DNA of 64,000 nucleotides from Herminiimonas fonticola (GCF_003293745.1 NZ_PTLZ01000002.1:124001-188000); one strand, 5' to 3'; shown: positions 37,136 through 46,738, counted from the stretch's first letter. Made by a program: numbers and translations. The notes: a model not told the origin generated them from the sequence alone.

Positions 37136-38818
37136 ATGTTTGAAGATTTTAAATTTGCGCCAGAAAAAGAAGGCAGCGTAGCCAGCACAGAACCGCCGTG
37201 GAAAATTCTGATTGCCGATGATGAGGAAGAAGTCCATCAGGTGACGGCAGTCGCGATGATCGATGTGCAGTTCAAGGGACGCAAGCTGGAATTCCTGCAC
37301 GCATACTCTGCCGGTGAAGCACGCGATATGCTCGCAGCCGATCGCGACATTGCGATTATTCTGCTCGATGTGGTGATGGAGGAGGACGATGCCGGTTTGA
37401 AACTGGTCCGTCATATTCGCGAGCAAATGAATAATCGACGTGTGCGTATCGTGCTGCGTACCGGGCAGCCAGGGCAGGCACCTGAGCGCGATGTTGTGGT
37501 CGATTACGACATCAACGATTACAAATCAAAAACCGAATTGACGCGACAAAAGCTTTTGACATGCATCATTTCTGCCTTGCGCTCATACGACGATATCGTC
37601 GCACTGGAAAATCTGACCCGCGATCTGGAAAATCAGGTCATGGTACGTACACGCGAATTATCGTTGGCAAAAGAAGAGGCGGAGTCGGCTACTCGTGCCA
37701 AATCCGAATTTCTCGCTGTCATGAGTCATGAAATACGCACGCCTATGAACGGCATGCTGGGCATGATGCAACTGGCGCTGATGCACGCAGCGAACGACGA
37801 GCAGAAGGAACATCTGGAAACGGTACAGTATTCAGCCGAAGCCTTGCTGACCATCCTGAATGACATCCTGGATTTTTCCAAACTGGAATCCGGCCAGCTG
37901 GAGTTTGAGACTACCGATTTCGATTTGATCAAGGCGGTCGATAGCGTGATTGATTTGATGAGCGCCAGAACGCACAGTGCCGCCTTGTCGCTCAGCGTCG
38001 ATTACGCAGGCGACTTGCCACGCGCATTGGCAGGCGATGTCGGACGCTTGCGCCAGGTTTTGCTGAACCTGATCAACAATGCATTGAAATTTACGGAGGA
38101 GGGCGGTGTCGCGCTGAAGCTGGAACAGCTCCCTGCCAGCGATGGACAGATTCTCTTGCGATTTACCGTGATTGATACCGGTATCGGCATTGCGCCGGAA
38201 GCGCAGGCTCGTTTATTCCAGTCGTTTTCCCAAGCAGATAATTCAATCTCGCGGCGCTTTGGCGGAACCGGGCTGGGCTTGTCGATCTGTAAAAAGATCG
38301 TCGAGATGCAAGGCGGCCGCATAGGCGTTGAAAGTACTGTGGGTGAGGGCAGCCGTTTCTGGTTCGAGTTGGCGTTTACGCCTGTGGTCGACATTCAAAG
38401 AAAACCGGCGGCTGTTAGCGCGGGACTTTCACTCGCCAGCCGTGCCTTGCATATATTGCTGGCCGAAGATAACGTAGTGAATCAGAAGGTTGCCGTCGCC
38501 TTGCTGAAAAGATCCGGCCATACGGTGCAGGTTGCTCAAAATGGACATGAAGCAGTGCTGGCCGTGCAGCAAGGTAATTTCGACGTTATTTTGATGGACA
38601 TGCACATGCCGGAAATGGACGGACTGGCGGCAACGCGAGCAATTCGCGGCATGTCGGCACCTGCGTCCGGCTTGCCTATTGTGGCGTTGACGGCGGCGGG
38701 GGCCTTGTCTGATATACAAACCTGTATGGATGCGGGGATGAATTACTTCCTGGTCAAACCGTTCAGAATGGAGCGCTTGAGCGGGATTTTGGACCAATTA
38801 TCCAGCGCCAAACTGTAA
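37136..38818 (+). CDS. Hybrid histidine kinase, REC-HisKA-HATPase-REC
   Basis: 560 residues, soluble. The N-terminal receiver has DDEEE and D78 in LLDVVMEEDD; a coiled linker (about 155-190) leads to HisKA with H198 in VMSHEIRTPMNG, HATPase with NLINNALKF (about 311-319), DTGIGI and GGTGLGL, and a C-terminal receiver with D488 in LMDMHMPEMDG and a KPF lysine. It begins eight bases after the giant sensor and is surely cotranscribed; an obvious reading is that the sensor phosphorylates the N-terminal receiver and the signal passes on. The final output protein is not identified. Confidence 0.92.
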   Translation: MFEDFKFAPEKEGSVASTEPPWKILIADDEEEVHQVTAVAMIDVQFKGRKLEFLHAYSAGEARDMLAADRDIAIILLDVVMEEDDAGLKLVRHIREQMNNRRVRIVLRTGQPGQAPERDVVVDYDINDYKSKTELTRQKLLTCIISALRSYDDIVALENLTRDLENQVMVRTRELSLAKEEAESATRAKSEFLAVMSHEIRTPMNGMLGMMQLALMHAANDEQKEHLETVQYSAEALLTILNDILDFSKLESGQLEFETTDFDLIKAVDSVIDLMSARTHSAALSLSVDYAGDLPRALAGDVGRLRQVLLNLINNALKFTEEGGVALKLEQLPASDGQILLRFTVIDTGIGIAPEAQARLFQSFSQADNSISRRFGGTGLGLSICKKIVEMQGGRIGVESTVGEGSRFWFELAFTPVVDIQRKPAAVSAGLSLASRALHILLAEDNVVNQKVAVALLKRSGHTVQVAQNGHEAVLAVQQGNFDVILMDMHMPEMDGLAATRAIRGMSAPASGLPIVALTAAGALSDIQTCMDAGMNYFLVKPFRMERLSGILDQLSSAKL

Positions 38819-38987
38819 AAAACCGCTTGGCTGTCCCGGTAAAACATTCTCCATATCGCTGAAATAGCCGGATTTCCCCCCTCTTCTTCAAGCCTGATTG
38901 TCAGTCCATCCTCCGATAATGCTTATTAAGAAATTCCGACTGGCGTAAACAGCGTCAGCAGAATTGACTCTCAAGCGAGGATCCACG

Positions 38988-41900
38988 ATGGAAACGAATC
39001 AGGCACTGCGTAAAAACTTTTCTCTGCAAGCAGCGGATGCGGGGAATGACGACTTCATTGATACCGTTATCGATGCGCCCAAGACTGGCGAACGCGTAGC
39101 TGGTATGGACTTGAAGGCGATTCGTGAAGCCATCGCCCGCGTGGAAGCAGAAGCCAAGGCGACTGTAACGGCCGAGAATCGTGCTTACGCAGAAGCGCAC
39201 GCACGCTCACTTGCAGAAGACCGCGTCCAGGCTGATGCCGCCGCGATTGCCGAAGCCAATCGCAACGCCAAAGCAGCCGAAGAAGCAATCGCCGCCAGCC
39301 GCGCTCGTCTGGAAGTAGAGCGTCAGGCACGTGCCGCCAGCGAAGCACGCACCGCTGCAGTCAACAAGGAAATCGCTGAACTGCGCGCCCGTACCGAAGC
39401 CGATACCCAGCTCGGCATTATTGCAATCGGACGCGCCAAGGCAGAACAACTGGCACGCAAACGCACGATAGATCAAATCGCCGAAGAAACTCAATTAGGT
39501 GCGCAGGCAGCAGAAGCAGCGGAAAAACTGGCTGCAGAAACAGAATACAAGCGTCAGCAAATGGCAGAGCGCATCAGTGCTACCCATATCGCGACCGAAG
39601 CTGCAAAAGCGGAAGCAGAAGAACGTGCACGTCTTGAGTCGCATGTGGCTGATCTGGCGCGCGAACATGAGCGCCGCGAAAAAAGCGCACGCGAAACGAA
39701 TCAAACACTGATCAATACACGCCGTGATGCGATGCTGCTGACGCAGCAACGCGAAGAAGCCGACACCAAGGCGCTGGCCTCGATGTTGAATCGCGTTCCG
39801 GCCGAAGTACGCGCCCGCGAAGATGCACTGGCACGGGCGGCGACCGAGCAAGAGCAACAGGCAACGGCGCAAGCACGTATCGAATCTGAACAACGCGCGC
39901 TGGAAGCGATCCAGATACGTCTGCACGCCGAAACTGAAATGCGCGCTGCAGCCGAACGTCGTGAACATATTGAAAGCATTGCAGCGGTAGCTGCGCAGTC
40001 GCGTCGCGAGGCAGACGAACGTGTGCGCGTCGCGACCGAAGCACGTATTCAAGTTGAAAAACAGTTGCAGACTTCCGCAATTGCACGTGTAGAAGCGGAA
40101 CATCAGGCTGACGAACAGGCACGTGCGCGTATCGCAGTGGAAGCACGTGGCGAAGAAGAAGCACGCCAACGCGCAATCGCAGAGCAGCAGGCCGCAGCAG
40201 CAGCACGCGTGCGTGCAGAAGAAGAACAACGCGCCAGAGAATTGGCAGAACAACGCATAACAATGGAACGCGCAGCGGCTGAAATGGCAAGCGCACGTTC
40301 AGTATCTGAAAAATTTGCAGTAGACAAGGCAGCCGAGTGCGCAGCCTTGCAACAGCAGATGGCTGAAATCGCTGCACAAAAAGCGCAAGAAGCGCTGGAG
40401 CTGGCGAACGCAGAACACGCACGCCTGGAAGCAGAACAACGTACATTGCTGGCCCTGCAGGAAAAGAAACAGCTGGAAGCCAATGTTACAGCCACGGCTA
40501 ACGCTCGCGCGGAAGTAAACAAAGAGCAAGTCGCGCTTTTGCAGCTACAGCAGGAAGCAGAGCAAAAAGCCTTGTCCGCTGCCGTAACTGAAAGCGCAGC
40601 GCTCAAGCTCAAGCTGGAACAAACCAAGGAACAAGCCGACCTTAAGCGCGCTGCGGCAGAAGCTGCATTGGCTCAAGCGCGTGAGGCAGTTGCCTTGGCA
40701 AAGGTACAGGCGCAACGTTTGCAGGATGAACAAAAAGCATTGGCCGTTACGCAGAAAAAACTGGCAGCAGAGCGCGAGCATGCCGAAGCTGTACAAAAGG
40801 AAATGCAAACTACCCAGGCAAGAATTGAAAAAGAAAATGCTGCGCGTGCAGCAGCTGAAGCACGTGCTCGTGCGGATGAAGAAAATTCGGTATTGCTGGC
40901 AGCGCAAGAGCAGGCCGATAAAGAATTGCGTGCGGCACGCCAGGCCGAATGTGTGGCGAATGAACACATTCTGGAGCAGGCCAAAGCCAAGACCGCGTTG
41001 CAAAGAAAAACAGCTCATCTGGCCTTGGACAAGGTTCGCCAAATGGTCGAGTTGACTCGTGTTCAACGCGAGCACGCCGAGGCCGAAGCATTGGCTTTGC
41101 AGGCACTGGAAGAGAAATGCCAGATCGAAGCTGCGGCAAAAGCAGAAGCTGAAGCGCGCATCCAGACTGACTTGCAACAAATGGAATTGCTGCGTGAACG
41201 CGAACTGAATGAACGCAAAATTCGTGAAGCTGCCGAAGCTGAATGCGTAGCAAGCCGCGAGGTGCTGGAACAAACCAGAGTCAAGGCAGAGTTGCAACAA
41301 GCAAGCGCATTGGCCTCCGAACAGCGGGCGGCAGAAGCACTGGAATTGGCACAAGCTGAACGTGTACGTAGTCTGGCTGAACAAAAAGCACTGGCAGCGA
41401 TTCAGGAAAAATTGAGCAGCGAGCAAAAAGCCCGCTCTGAAGCGGAAGCACGTATTTTGCAAGAGCAGGAACAAGCTGGCGTCTTGCAGGCGCAAGCAGA
41501 AGCCGATCATGCATCGCGCACTGCCAAGGAATCGATACTGCAAGCAGAAAAGCAAGTGCTGGAAGCCGCTGTACAGCAGGCAGAACAGCAGCGCCAGGCA
41601 GCGCAAGCCGCGCAGACCGCAGCAAGACAAGCCGTCGAGTTGGCCAAGGCAGAACGCGCGCGTGCCGACCTTGAGAAAAAGGCGATGGATGCGATTGAAG
41701 ACAAGTTGCTGGCTGAACAGCAACGTCTGGAAGGTGCCGCCAATATGTTGCGCGTCACGCAGGAAAAAATCGCAGCAGAAAAAGCCGCATTGCTCGAATC
41801 AGAATTGAGAATTCATGCTGAAAAAGAACAGGCAGCAATTTTGCGCAGCAGAGAGCAGGCACAACAAGCGATGCGTCATGCGACAGAAGTGATTGCCAGT

Positions 41901-42725
41901 GCTGAAAAAGAATTGCTGGTCACGGAAATGCAGCAAGTCGAAGCACAAAGAATCGTGATGGAAGCGGCTGAACGCAAGGCACTGGAAGCGCGCGAACTGG
42001 CGCAAGTCGAGGAACAACGCGCACTGGCCGAACAACGTACTCTGGAATTGCTGGAAGAACAGCAACTGTTGGAGCAACAGCGTCTGGAAGCAAGCGAAAT
42101 CGCCTTGGCTGCAATTGAAGAAAAACTGCAGGCCGAACAAAAAGCGTGCAGCGAAGCTGAATTAACCGCAATCGCCGAACTTGAAATGGCAGAAGTATCG
42201 AAGCAGCGCCTGGCTGTTGAAGAGGAAGCACGTTTGGCGCAGGAAGCACAGCTTGCAGCAGAACGCGAAGCACTGGTTGCGGCCGAAGAGAAAGCAAAAG
42301 CGGCTGCCGCTGCGCTGGAATTATCGAAAGCCGATCAAGTTCAACGCGATCTTGAACAAGCAGAAGCGGAAGCGATTGCACGTGATTTGATTTCCCGCAT
42401 CAGCGACAGGGGCGAGCAACATGATGAATGGCGCGAGCGCGCTACTGCAGTCCTGGCGGAATCTGGCGCATCGGTACCGCACAAAACCAGATCCGGTACG
42501 CGTATGTGGGCCTCGATTGCAGCCGGCCTTGCATTGTTTGTTGGCGTGGCAGGCTGGAGTGTTCAGCAAGATGCTTTCCACATGTTCGCACCACAGGCTG
42601 GCAAGTCGGTGGCGACTGTGAGCAATGTTTCAACTGGCGCAGTTGCACCGGCAACGCTGCAAATTTCTTATGCACTGTCCAGTTTCCCAGCCGAGATGAC
42701 AACTCCTGGGCAGGGCGCAGAATAA
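38988..42725 (+). CDS. Giant Ala/Glu-rich coiled-coil protein with C-terminal membrane anchor
   Basis: 1245 residues, almost entirely Ala-, Glu-, Arg- and Gln-rich helical sequence from about residue 40 to 1160, with repeated units such as EAEARIQ, LAEQKALAAIQEKL and AEQ(R/K)xLE. One membrane segment lies near the C-terminus (MWASIAAGLALFVGVAGWSV), followed by about 55 mostly small residues rich in Ala, Ser, Thr and Val. Thus a long rod would extend into the cytoplasm from the inner membrane. AGCGAGGA precedes the ATG at 38988. No known family is recognised, although such repeats attract false matches to many coiled-coil proteins. It lies 170 bases after the hybrid kinase; long frames on the opposite strand are shadows of its repeats. 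Confidence 0.85.
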   Translation: METNQALRKNFSLQAADAGNDDFIDTVIDAPKTGERVAGMDLKAIREAIARVEAEAKATVTAENRAYAEAHARSLAEDRVQADAAAIAEANRNAKAAEEAIAASRARLEVERQARAASEARTAAVNKEIAELRARTEADTQLGIIAIGRAKAEQLARKRTIDQIAEETQLGAQAAEAAEKLAAETEYKRQQMAERISATHIATEAAKAEAEERARLESHVADLAREHERREKSARETNQTLINTRRDAMLLTQQREEADTKALASMLNRVPAEVRAREDALARAATEQEQQATAQARIESEQRALEAIQIRLHAETEMRAAAERREHIESIAAVAAQSRREADERVRVATEARIQVEKQLQTSAIARVEAEHQADEQARARIAVEARGEEEARQRAIAEQQAAAAARVRAEEEQRARELAEQRITMERAAAEMASARSVSEKFAVDKAAECAALQQQMAEIAAQKAQEALELANAEHARLEAEQRTLLALQEKKQLEANVTATANARAEVNKEQVALLQLQQEAEQKALSAAVTESAALKLKLEQTKEQADLKRAAAEAALAQAREAVALAKVQAQRLQDEQKALAVTQKKLAAEREHAEAVQKEMQTTQARIEKENAARAAAEARARADEENSVLLAAQEQADKELRAARQAECVANEHILEQAKAKTALQRKTAHLALDKVRQMVELTRVQREHAEAEALALQALEEKCQIEAAAKAEAEARIQTDLQQMELLRERELNERKIREAAEAECVASREVLEQTRVKAELQQASALASEQRAAEALELAQAERVRSLAEQKALAAIQEKLSSEQKARSEAEARILQEQEQAGVLQAQAEADHASRTAKESILQAEKQVLEAAVQQAEQQRQAAQAAQTAARQAVELAKAERARADLEKKAMDAIEDKLLAEQQRLEGAANMLRVTQEKIAAEKAALLESELRIHAEKEQAAILRSREQAQQAMRHATEVIASAEKELLVTEMQQVEAQRIVMEAAERKALEARELAQVEEQRALAEQRTLELLEEQQLLEQQRLEASEIALAAIEEKLQAEQKACSEAELTAIAELEMAEVSKQRLAVEEEARLAQEAQLAAEREALVAAEEKAKAAAAALELSKADQVQRDLEQAEAEAIARDLISRISDRGEQHDEWRERATAVLAESGASVPHKTRSGTRMWASIAAGLALFVGVAGWSVQQDAFHMFAPQAGKSVATVSNVSTGAVAPATLQISYALSSFPAEMTTPGQGAE

Positions 42726-43095
42726 GTAAATCGATAATAGAAGGCTGGTCAGAGTAATTTTTGACCGCTTGTTTTTATGCAAGAGGGAGCCAGGCAATCA
42801 GCCTTGCTCCCTCTTGGTGCGTTCGGGGTAGAGCGGCGTGTTTGCCGTCCCATTTTCATCAGGTGCGGATGCCTTCGATGAGAATTATCGATTTGCTTGC
42901 CGTTACTGACTGAAGCCCCGCAAATCCTGTCTTTAAGCCGCATCATCCGTATCAAGCTTTGCAGCATGCTTGTGCCCCTCTCAAAACGTAGCCATCCAGC
43001 CACATCGCCGCGCAGCAATCGGTTGGGGAAGATGAGCGGTTTGTCGTACTATATCGGCTGTGCGCAATTATCTAATAACCATAACAAGGAAAACC
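42726..43095. other. Intergenic region after the coiled-coil gene
   Basis: About 370 bases without a convincing gene. At 42781-42815 there is a long stem, AAGAGGGAGC / GCTCCCTCTT with an inner GGC/GCC extension, lacking a T-tract; it may still end the coiled-coil transcript. The rest shows nothing I can name apart from the ribosome site AAGGAAAA directly before the TPR gene. Confidence 0.5.
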
Positions 43096-44250
43096 ATGTT
43101 CTTCGCGTCACGTCGCACCTTCAATTCAGGCTTACGTTACGTGTTGAGCCGGACTTTGGCTTTGTCTCTGGCAGGATTCTGCGCGTTCCCGGCAATGGCG
43201 GATGATCTGTCCGACGTTTCGCAATTATTGCGCTCCGGGCAGCATGTTGCCGCATTGGCAAAAGCCGATGCCTTTTTGAATAAAAATCCACGCGATGCGC
43301 AAATGCGTTTTTTGAAAGGCGTGATCCTGACCGAGCAAAATAAATCGGCAGAAGCGATCGCGATTTTCAGCAAGTTGACGGATGATTATCCAACCTTGCC
43401 TGAGCCATATAACAATCTGGCAGTGCTGTACGCATCCAGCGGCCAATACGAAAAAGCGCGTACCGCGCTCGATATGGCGATACGCACCAATCCAACTTAT
43501 GCAACTGCTTACGAGAATCTGGGTGATGTGCACGCCAAACTCGCAAGCCAGGCCTATGACAAGGCGTTGCAACTTGATAACTCGAATACTGGTGCCAAGT
43601 CCAAATTGACGATGGTGCGTACGCTGGTTGGCAATACGAATGGTGGTACCAATCCAAAAGTAGCCGTGGTTGCTGCTGCACCTTCAGCGCCTGCAAAAGT
43701 GGAGATCAAGCCAGAACCGAAGGTCGAGACCAAGCCGCCTGTGAAGGAAGTGCCTAAGGTCGAACCAAAAGTTGAACCAAAATCTCAAGCCAAACCTGAA
43801 GTAAAAGCGGAAGCCAAGCCAGATCCGAAAGCTGAACAAAAGCAGGCGCAGAAACTGGAAGCAGAAGCCAAGCGTGAAGCAAAGGCTAAAGCCAATGCAG
43901 CTGAAGCCGCCGAGCGCGAGCAAGTGATGAGTGCAGTCAACGCATGGGCGAAAGCCTGGAGCGCGCGCGACGTCAAAGCGTATCTGAATGCTTATTCCAG
44001 TGAATTCGATTTGCCTGCAGGTCAAACGCGCAAGGCGTGGTCGGATGAACGTCGTGCCCGTATCGAAGACAAAGGTCGTATCAGCGTGAAAATCGAAACG
44101 CCGCAAGTCACAGTAAACGGCAATACGGCGACCGTGAAATTCCGTCAGATTTATGATTCCGACCGGACCAAGGCTAACAGCCGCAAGACTATGGTGCTGA
44201 TCAAGCAATCCGGTAAATGGCACATCAAGCAGGAGCGTGCGGGTAGCTAA
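43096..44250 (+). CDS. Exported TPR protein with C-terminal Cds6/NTF2-like domain
   Basis: 384 residues. The N-terminus has a signal peptide (MFFASRRTFNSGLRYVLSRT start, cleavage after FPAMA). TPR repeats span about residues 28-165 (YNNLAVLYASSGQYEKARTA, YENLGDVHAKLA). A Lys/Pro/Glu-rich linker (about 195-275) leads to a C-terminal domain (about 280-384) with AWAKAWSARDVKAYLNAYS, QVTVNGNTATVKFRQIY and SGKWHIKQE. The same domain type ends the next gene, an L,D-transpeptidase. The stop and the next start overlap (TAATG), so translation is coupled; a role in cell-wall assembly is inferred. ATG 43096 has AAGGAAAA before it. Confidence 0.88.
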   Translation: MFFASRRTFNSGLRYVLSRTLALSLAGFCAFPAMADDLSDVSQLLRSGQHVAALAKADAFLNKNPRDAQMRFLKGVILTEQNKSAEAIAIFSKLTDDYPTLPEPYNNLAVLYASSGQYEKARTALDMAIRTNPTYATAYENLGDVHAKLASQAYDKALQLDNSNTGAKSKLTMVRTLVGNTNGGTNPKVAVVAAAPSAPAKVEIKPEPKVETKPPVKEVPKVEPKVEPKSQAKPEVKAEAKPDPKAEQKQAQKLEAEAKREAKAKANAAEAAEREQVMSAVNAWAKAWSARDVKAYLNAYSSEFDLPAGQTRKAWSDERRARIEDKGRISVKIETPQVTVNGNTATVKFRQIYDSDRTKANSRKTMVLIKQSGKWHIKQERAGS

Positions 44251-45509
44251 TGGCTGGTAATAAATTAAAGTTGCGGTTAATCGCACGTCGTATTGGATGT
44301 TGGACAGGTGCAGCAGCTTTAAGCTTACTGGTCGCTGGTGGTGCCAGCTTGCCTTTGCCATCTTTTGCCAGCGGCAGCAAGCCTGGTGTGCCGGCGCGTC
44401 TCGATCCGGAAATCATGCTGATCGATGTCTACAAGGCACTCGCAGCGAATCGTTTGCGTGATGCGCAGGCTAAAGCCGATGCTTTAGTCGCGGCTTATCC
44501 AAACTTCCGGCTCGGTCATCTGGTACGCGGTGATTTGCTGCTATTGCATACACAGCCTATCAAGACCTTTGGCGCGGCAACGAATGCGCCAGCCGAAAAA
44601 CTCAATAATCTGCGTGCCGAAGCGATCGTGCGTTTGAAGTCCTTGCGTGAGCGTCCGGACCCGAACATGATTCCGCGCGTGATTTTGCAAATGCGTGAGG
44701 ACCAGAAAAAAATTGTACTGGTCGATGCCAAACGTTCACGCCTCTATGTCTATGAGCGCAGTAACGATCAATTAAAACTGGTCAGTGATTACTACGTCAG
44801 TCAGGGCAAACTCGGTGTAGAGAAATTCAAGGAAGGCGATCAAAAGACGCCGCTTGGTGTGTACTACATTACTGCGCGTCTGGCCGGTGCAAAGCTGCCT
44901 GAGTTTTACGGGCCTGGCGCATTGCCTATCAATTATCCGAACGAATGGGACAAGGCCAACGGCCGCAGTGGTTCCGGCATCTGGTTGCACGGTACGCCAT
45001 CGGACAGCTACAGTCGCCCACCATTGTCGTCGGATGGTTGTGTAGTCCTCACCAATCCCGACTTGAAGGAATTGTCTGCAACGGTTGAAGTTGGCAATAC
45101 ACCTGTCATCATCAGCGACGATCTGAAGTTCGTCACGAAGGCGAAATGGGAAGCGGATAGGCTCAGCGCCAACAAGATGCTGGAAGCATGGCGCGTCGAT
45201 GTGGAAAGCACGGATTCGGATCGTTTGCGTCGACATTATTCGCGCAGCTTCAAGGCGCCACGCGGGCAAAGTCTGGATGGATGGTTGACCAAGCTGGAGC
45301 AATCAACTCTGGGTGCGCGCAAGATTGAGGTTGCAATGCGCGATGTGACTTTGTTCCGCTATCCGGATGGCAAGGATCAAAAGGAAATGATCGTCGCTGC
45401 CTTCACTCAGGAAGCTGTGATTGGCAAGGGCAAGCATGTCACGCGCAAGCGCCAGTACTGGGCTAAAGAAGGTGCGCAATGGAAAATTGTTTCTGAAGTT
45501 AATCTGTAA
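44250..45509 (+). CDS. L,D-transpeptidase (YkuD) with C-terminal Cds6-like domain
   Basis: 419-residue exported enzyme that would form 3-3 crosslinks in peptidoglycan or attach proteins to it. Signal peptide (about 1-40, ending PSFA); a small helical region (50-135); YkuD catalytic domain (about 152-290) with H247 in WLHGTP and C264 in SSDGCVVLTN; then an NTF2-like C-terminal domain (about 308-419) with LEAWRVDVESTDSDRLRRHY and EGAQWKIVSEVNL. The start overlaps the preceding TPR gene stop by one base. Sharing of the terminal domain by both partners suggests a common binding target. Confidence 0.93.
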   Translation: MAGNKLKLRLIARRIGCWTGAAALSLLVAGGASLPLPSFASGSKPGVPARLDPEIMLIDVYKALAANRLRDAQAKADALVAAYPNFRLGHLVRGDLLLLHTQPIKTFGAATNAPAEKLNNLRAEAIVRLKSLRERPDPNMIPRVILQMREDQKKIVLVDAKRSRLYVYERSNDQLKLVSDYYVSQGKLGVEKFKEGDQKTPLGVYYITARLAGAKLPEFYGPGALPINYPNEWDKANGRSGSGIWLHGTPSDSYSRPPLSSDGCVVLTNPDLKELSATVEVGNTPVIISDDLKFVTKAKWEADRLSANKMLEAWRVDVESTDSDRLRRHYSRSFKAPRGQSLDGWLTKLEQSTLGARKIEVAMRDVTLFRYPDGKDQKEMIVAAFTQEAVIGKGKHVTRKRQYWAKEGAQWKIVSEVNL

Positions 45510-45746
45510 CTGATTCCTCGGTACACCGAAAATTGCATTGATTTTCTCAACGAGAATTGATGCAATTTCATCATGAATTTTTCCTGCAATTCCATCAATC
45601 ACATCTCGTATCGTCTTCATACTTCTTTACAGTTGTAAAAGACTATTTCTTCCGTGGATTTCCCCTGTGCGATCTATATAGTGATTTCATGTCGACGCGA
45701 TTCATAAACCAAATCTGGTTTTCGCAGCGGCTAACAGGAGTCAATC

Positions 45747-46169
45747 ATGCTGCACAAAAAATGGATAGGCATTGCTCTGCTGGCGACAGCCGCAGTCTCG
45801 ACGACCGCTTCTGCTGATAATCGCGGCGTCAATACGGCATTGGGTGCTGTGGTCGGTGCAGTCATCGGCAATAGTGTCGGCGGGCAGGATGCAGCGATTA
45901 TTGGCGGCGTGCTGGGCGCAGTAGTTGGCGCAAGTGCTTCCAGTGGTCACAACGACGACCGCAATTACGGACGTCGTCAGCCACAGGGCTACTACCAGCC
46001 ACAACCTTATTACCAGGCTCAGCCTGTTTATTATCGGCCGGCTCCAGTGTATGCAAGACCGGTTTATCGCGAGAACTATGGTCAACGTAACGACTATCGC
46101 GACCGTTATCAATACGAGGGACGTCGCGGTGAATACGGCGGCTATGATCGCGGTGATTATCGTCGTTAA
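45747..46169 (+). CDS. Exported glycine-zipper protein with Tyr/Pro-rich tail
   Basis: 140 residues: a signal peptide (MLHKKWIGIALLATAAVSTT, cleaved after ASA), a glycine-zipper membrane segment (ALGAVVGAVIGNSVGGQDA and IIGGVLGAVVGA) and a tail of QPYYQ, PVYYRPAPVYARPVY and Arg/Tyr repeats. Related proteins sit in the outer membrane or periplasm; the function is unknown. Strong ribosome site ACAGGAG. It is the first of three nearby small Tyr/Pro-rich envelope proteins. Confidence 0.85.
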   Translation: MLHKKWIGIALLATAAVSTTASADNRGVNTALGAVVGAVIGNSVGGQDAAIIGGVLGAVVGASASSGHNDDRNYGRRQPQGYYQPQPYYQAQPVYYRPAPVYARPVYRENYGQRNDYRDRYQYEGRRGEYGGYDRGDYRR

Positions 46170-46218
46170 GTAATTTTGGAAAACTGAAACACGCGTAAAA
46201 AACGTCAAGCTTGGGAGG

Positions 46219-46245
46219 GCGTAGTCATCGACAAGATGACTACGC
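46219..46245. terminator. Hairpin after the glycine-zipper gene
   Basis: GCGTAGTCATC / GATGACTACGC, a perfect 11-bp stem with a five-base loop, about 50 bases after the stop. No T-tract follows, so it may be a weak terminator or another RNA structure. Confidence 0.45.
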
Positions 46246-46391
46246 AACAAGCAACCGTATTGTTAGAGCCATAAACGTTACAGCGCATTTTTTGAAGTGG
46301 AAGATAGAAAAAAGCAAAAGTTGGCATGAATGAAAACTATGCAGACTATGCGATTTTTTCCTTCGACTTTGGTGGAAGAAAGGCTGTTGCG

Positions 46392-46643
46392 ATGAAAACA
46401 TTGAATACGCGCGTAGCGAAGCGCATGCTTATTTCGCTTGTAGGCTTGGCCGCCTTGGGCGGCTGCGCAGTCGTGCCGTATAACTCGGGTTACTACGAGC
46501 AGCCTTATGGCGGCCCAGTTTATGCGGCACAACCTGTCTATGTTGCGCCTGTCGTGAATTTTGGACTAAGTTACCGTTCGCGTGGCTACTATGGTCCGCG
46601 TTATTACGGTGGCGGTGGTTATCACGGTCGTGGTCGCTGGTAA
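46392..46643 (+). CDS. Small Tyr/Gly-rich lipoprotein
   Basis: 83 residues with a lipoprotein signal peptide: positive start (MKTLNTRVAKRM), hydrophobic core and lipobox LGGC. The mature part is low-complexity (YYEQPYGGPVYAAQPVYVAP, then GYYGPRYYGGGGYHGRG). A longer in-frame start at 46326 would bury the signal peptide, so 46392 is preferred. Function unknown. Strong terminator 42 bases downstream. Confidence 0.8.
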   Translation: MKTLNTRVAKRMLISLVGLAALGGCAVVPYNSGYYEQPYGGPVYAAQPVYVAPVVNFGLSYRSRGYYGPRYYGGGGYHGRGRW

Positions 46644-46684
46644 TCAAGGCGTCGACACTGGAAACGTGGATGGACGTATAAATT

Positions 46685-46717
46685 AAAAATGGCTAGTCGA
46701 ATCGACTAGCCATTTTT
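46685..46717. terminator. Bidirectional terminator
   Basis: AAAAATGGCTAGTCGA / TCGACTAGCCATTTTT, a perfect palindrome between the convergent lipoprotein and Tyr/Pro-rich protein genes. Confidence 0.9.
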
Positions 46718-46738
46718 GTATGTAATGAATGATAAAAA

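Noticed and set aside
39495-42381. Several long minus-strand frames opposite the coiled-coil gene
   Set aside because: They are the mirror of the Ala/Glu/Gln-rich repeats and give Cys/Phe/Leu- or Leu/Arg-rich strings with no domain; not genes.
42781-42815. Strong intrinsic terminator after the coiled-coil gene
   Set aside because: The stem is excellent but no T-tract follows on either strand, so I do not list it as a terminator.
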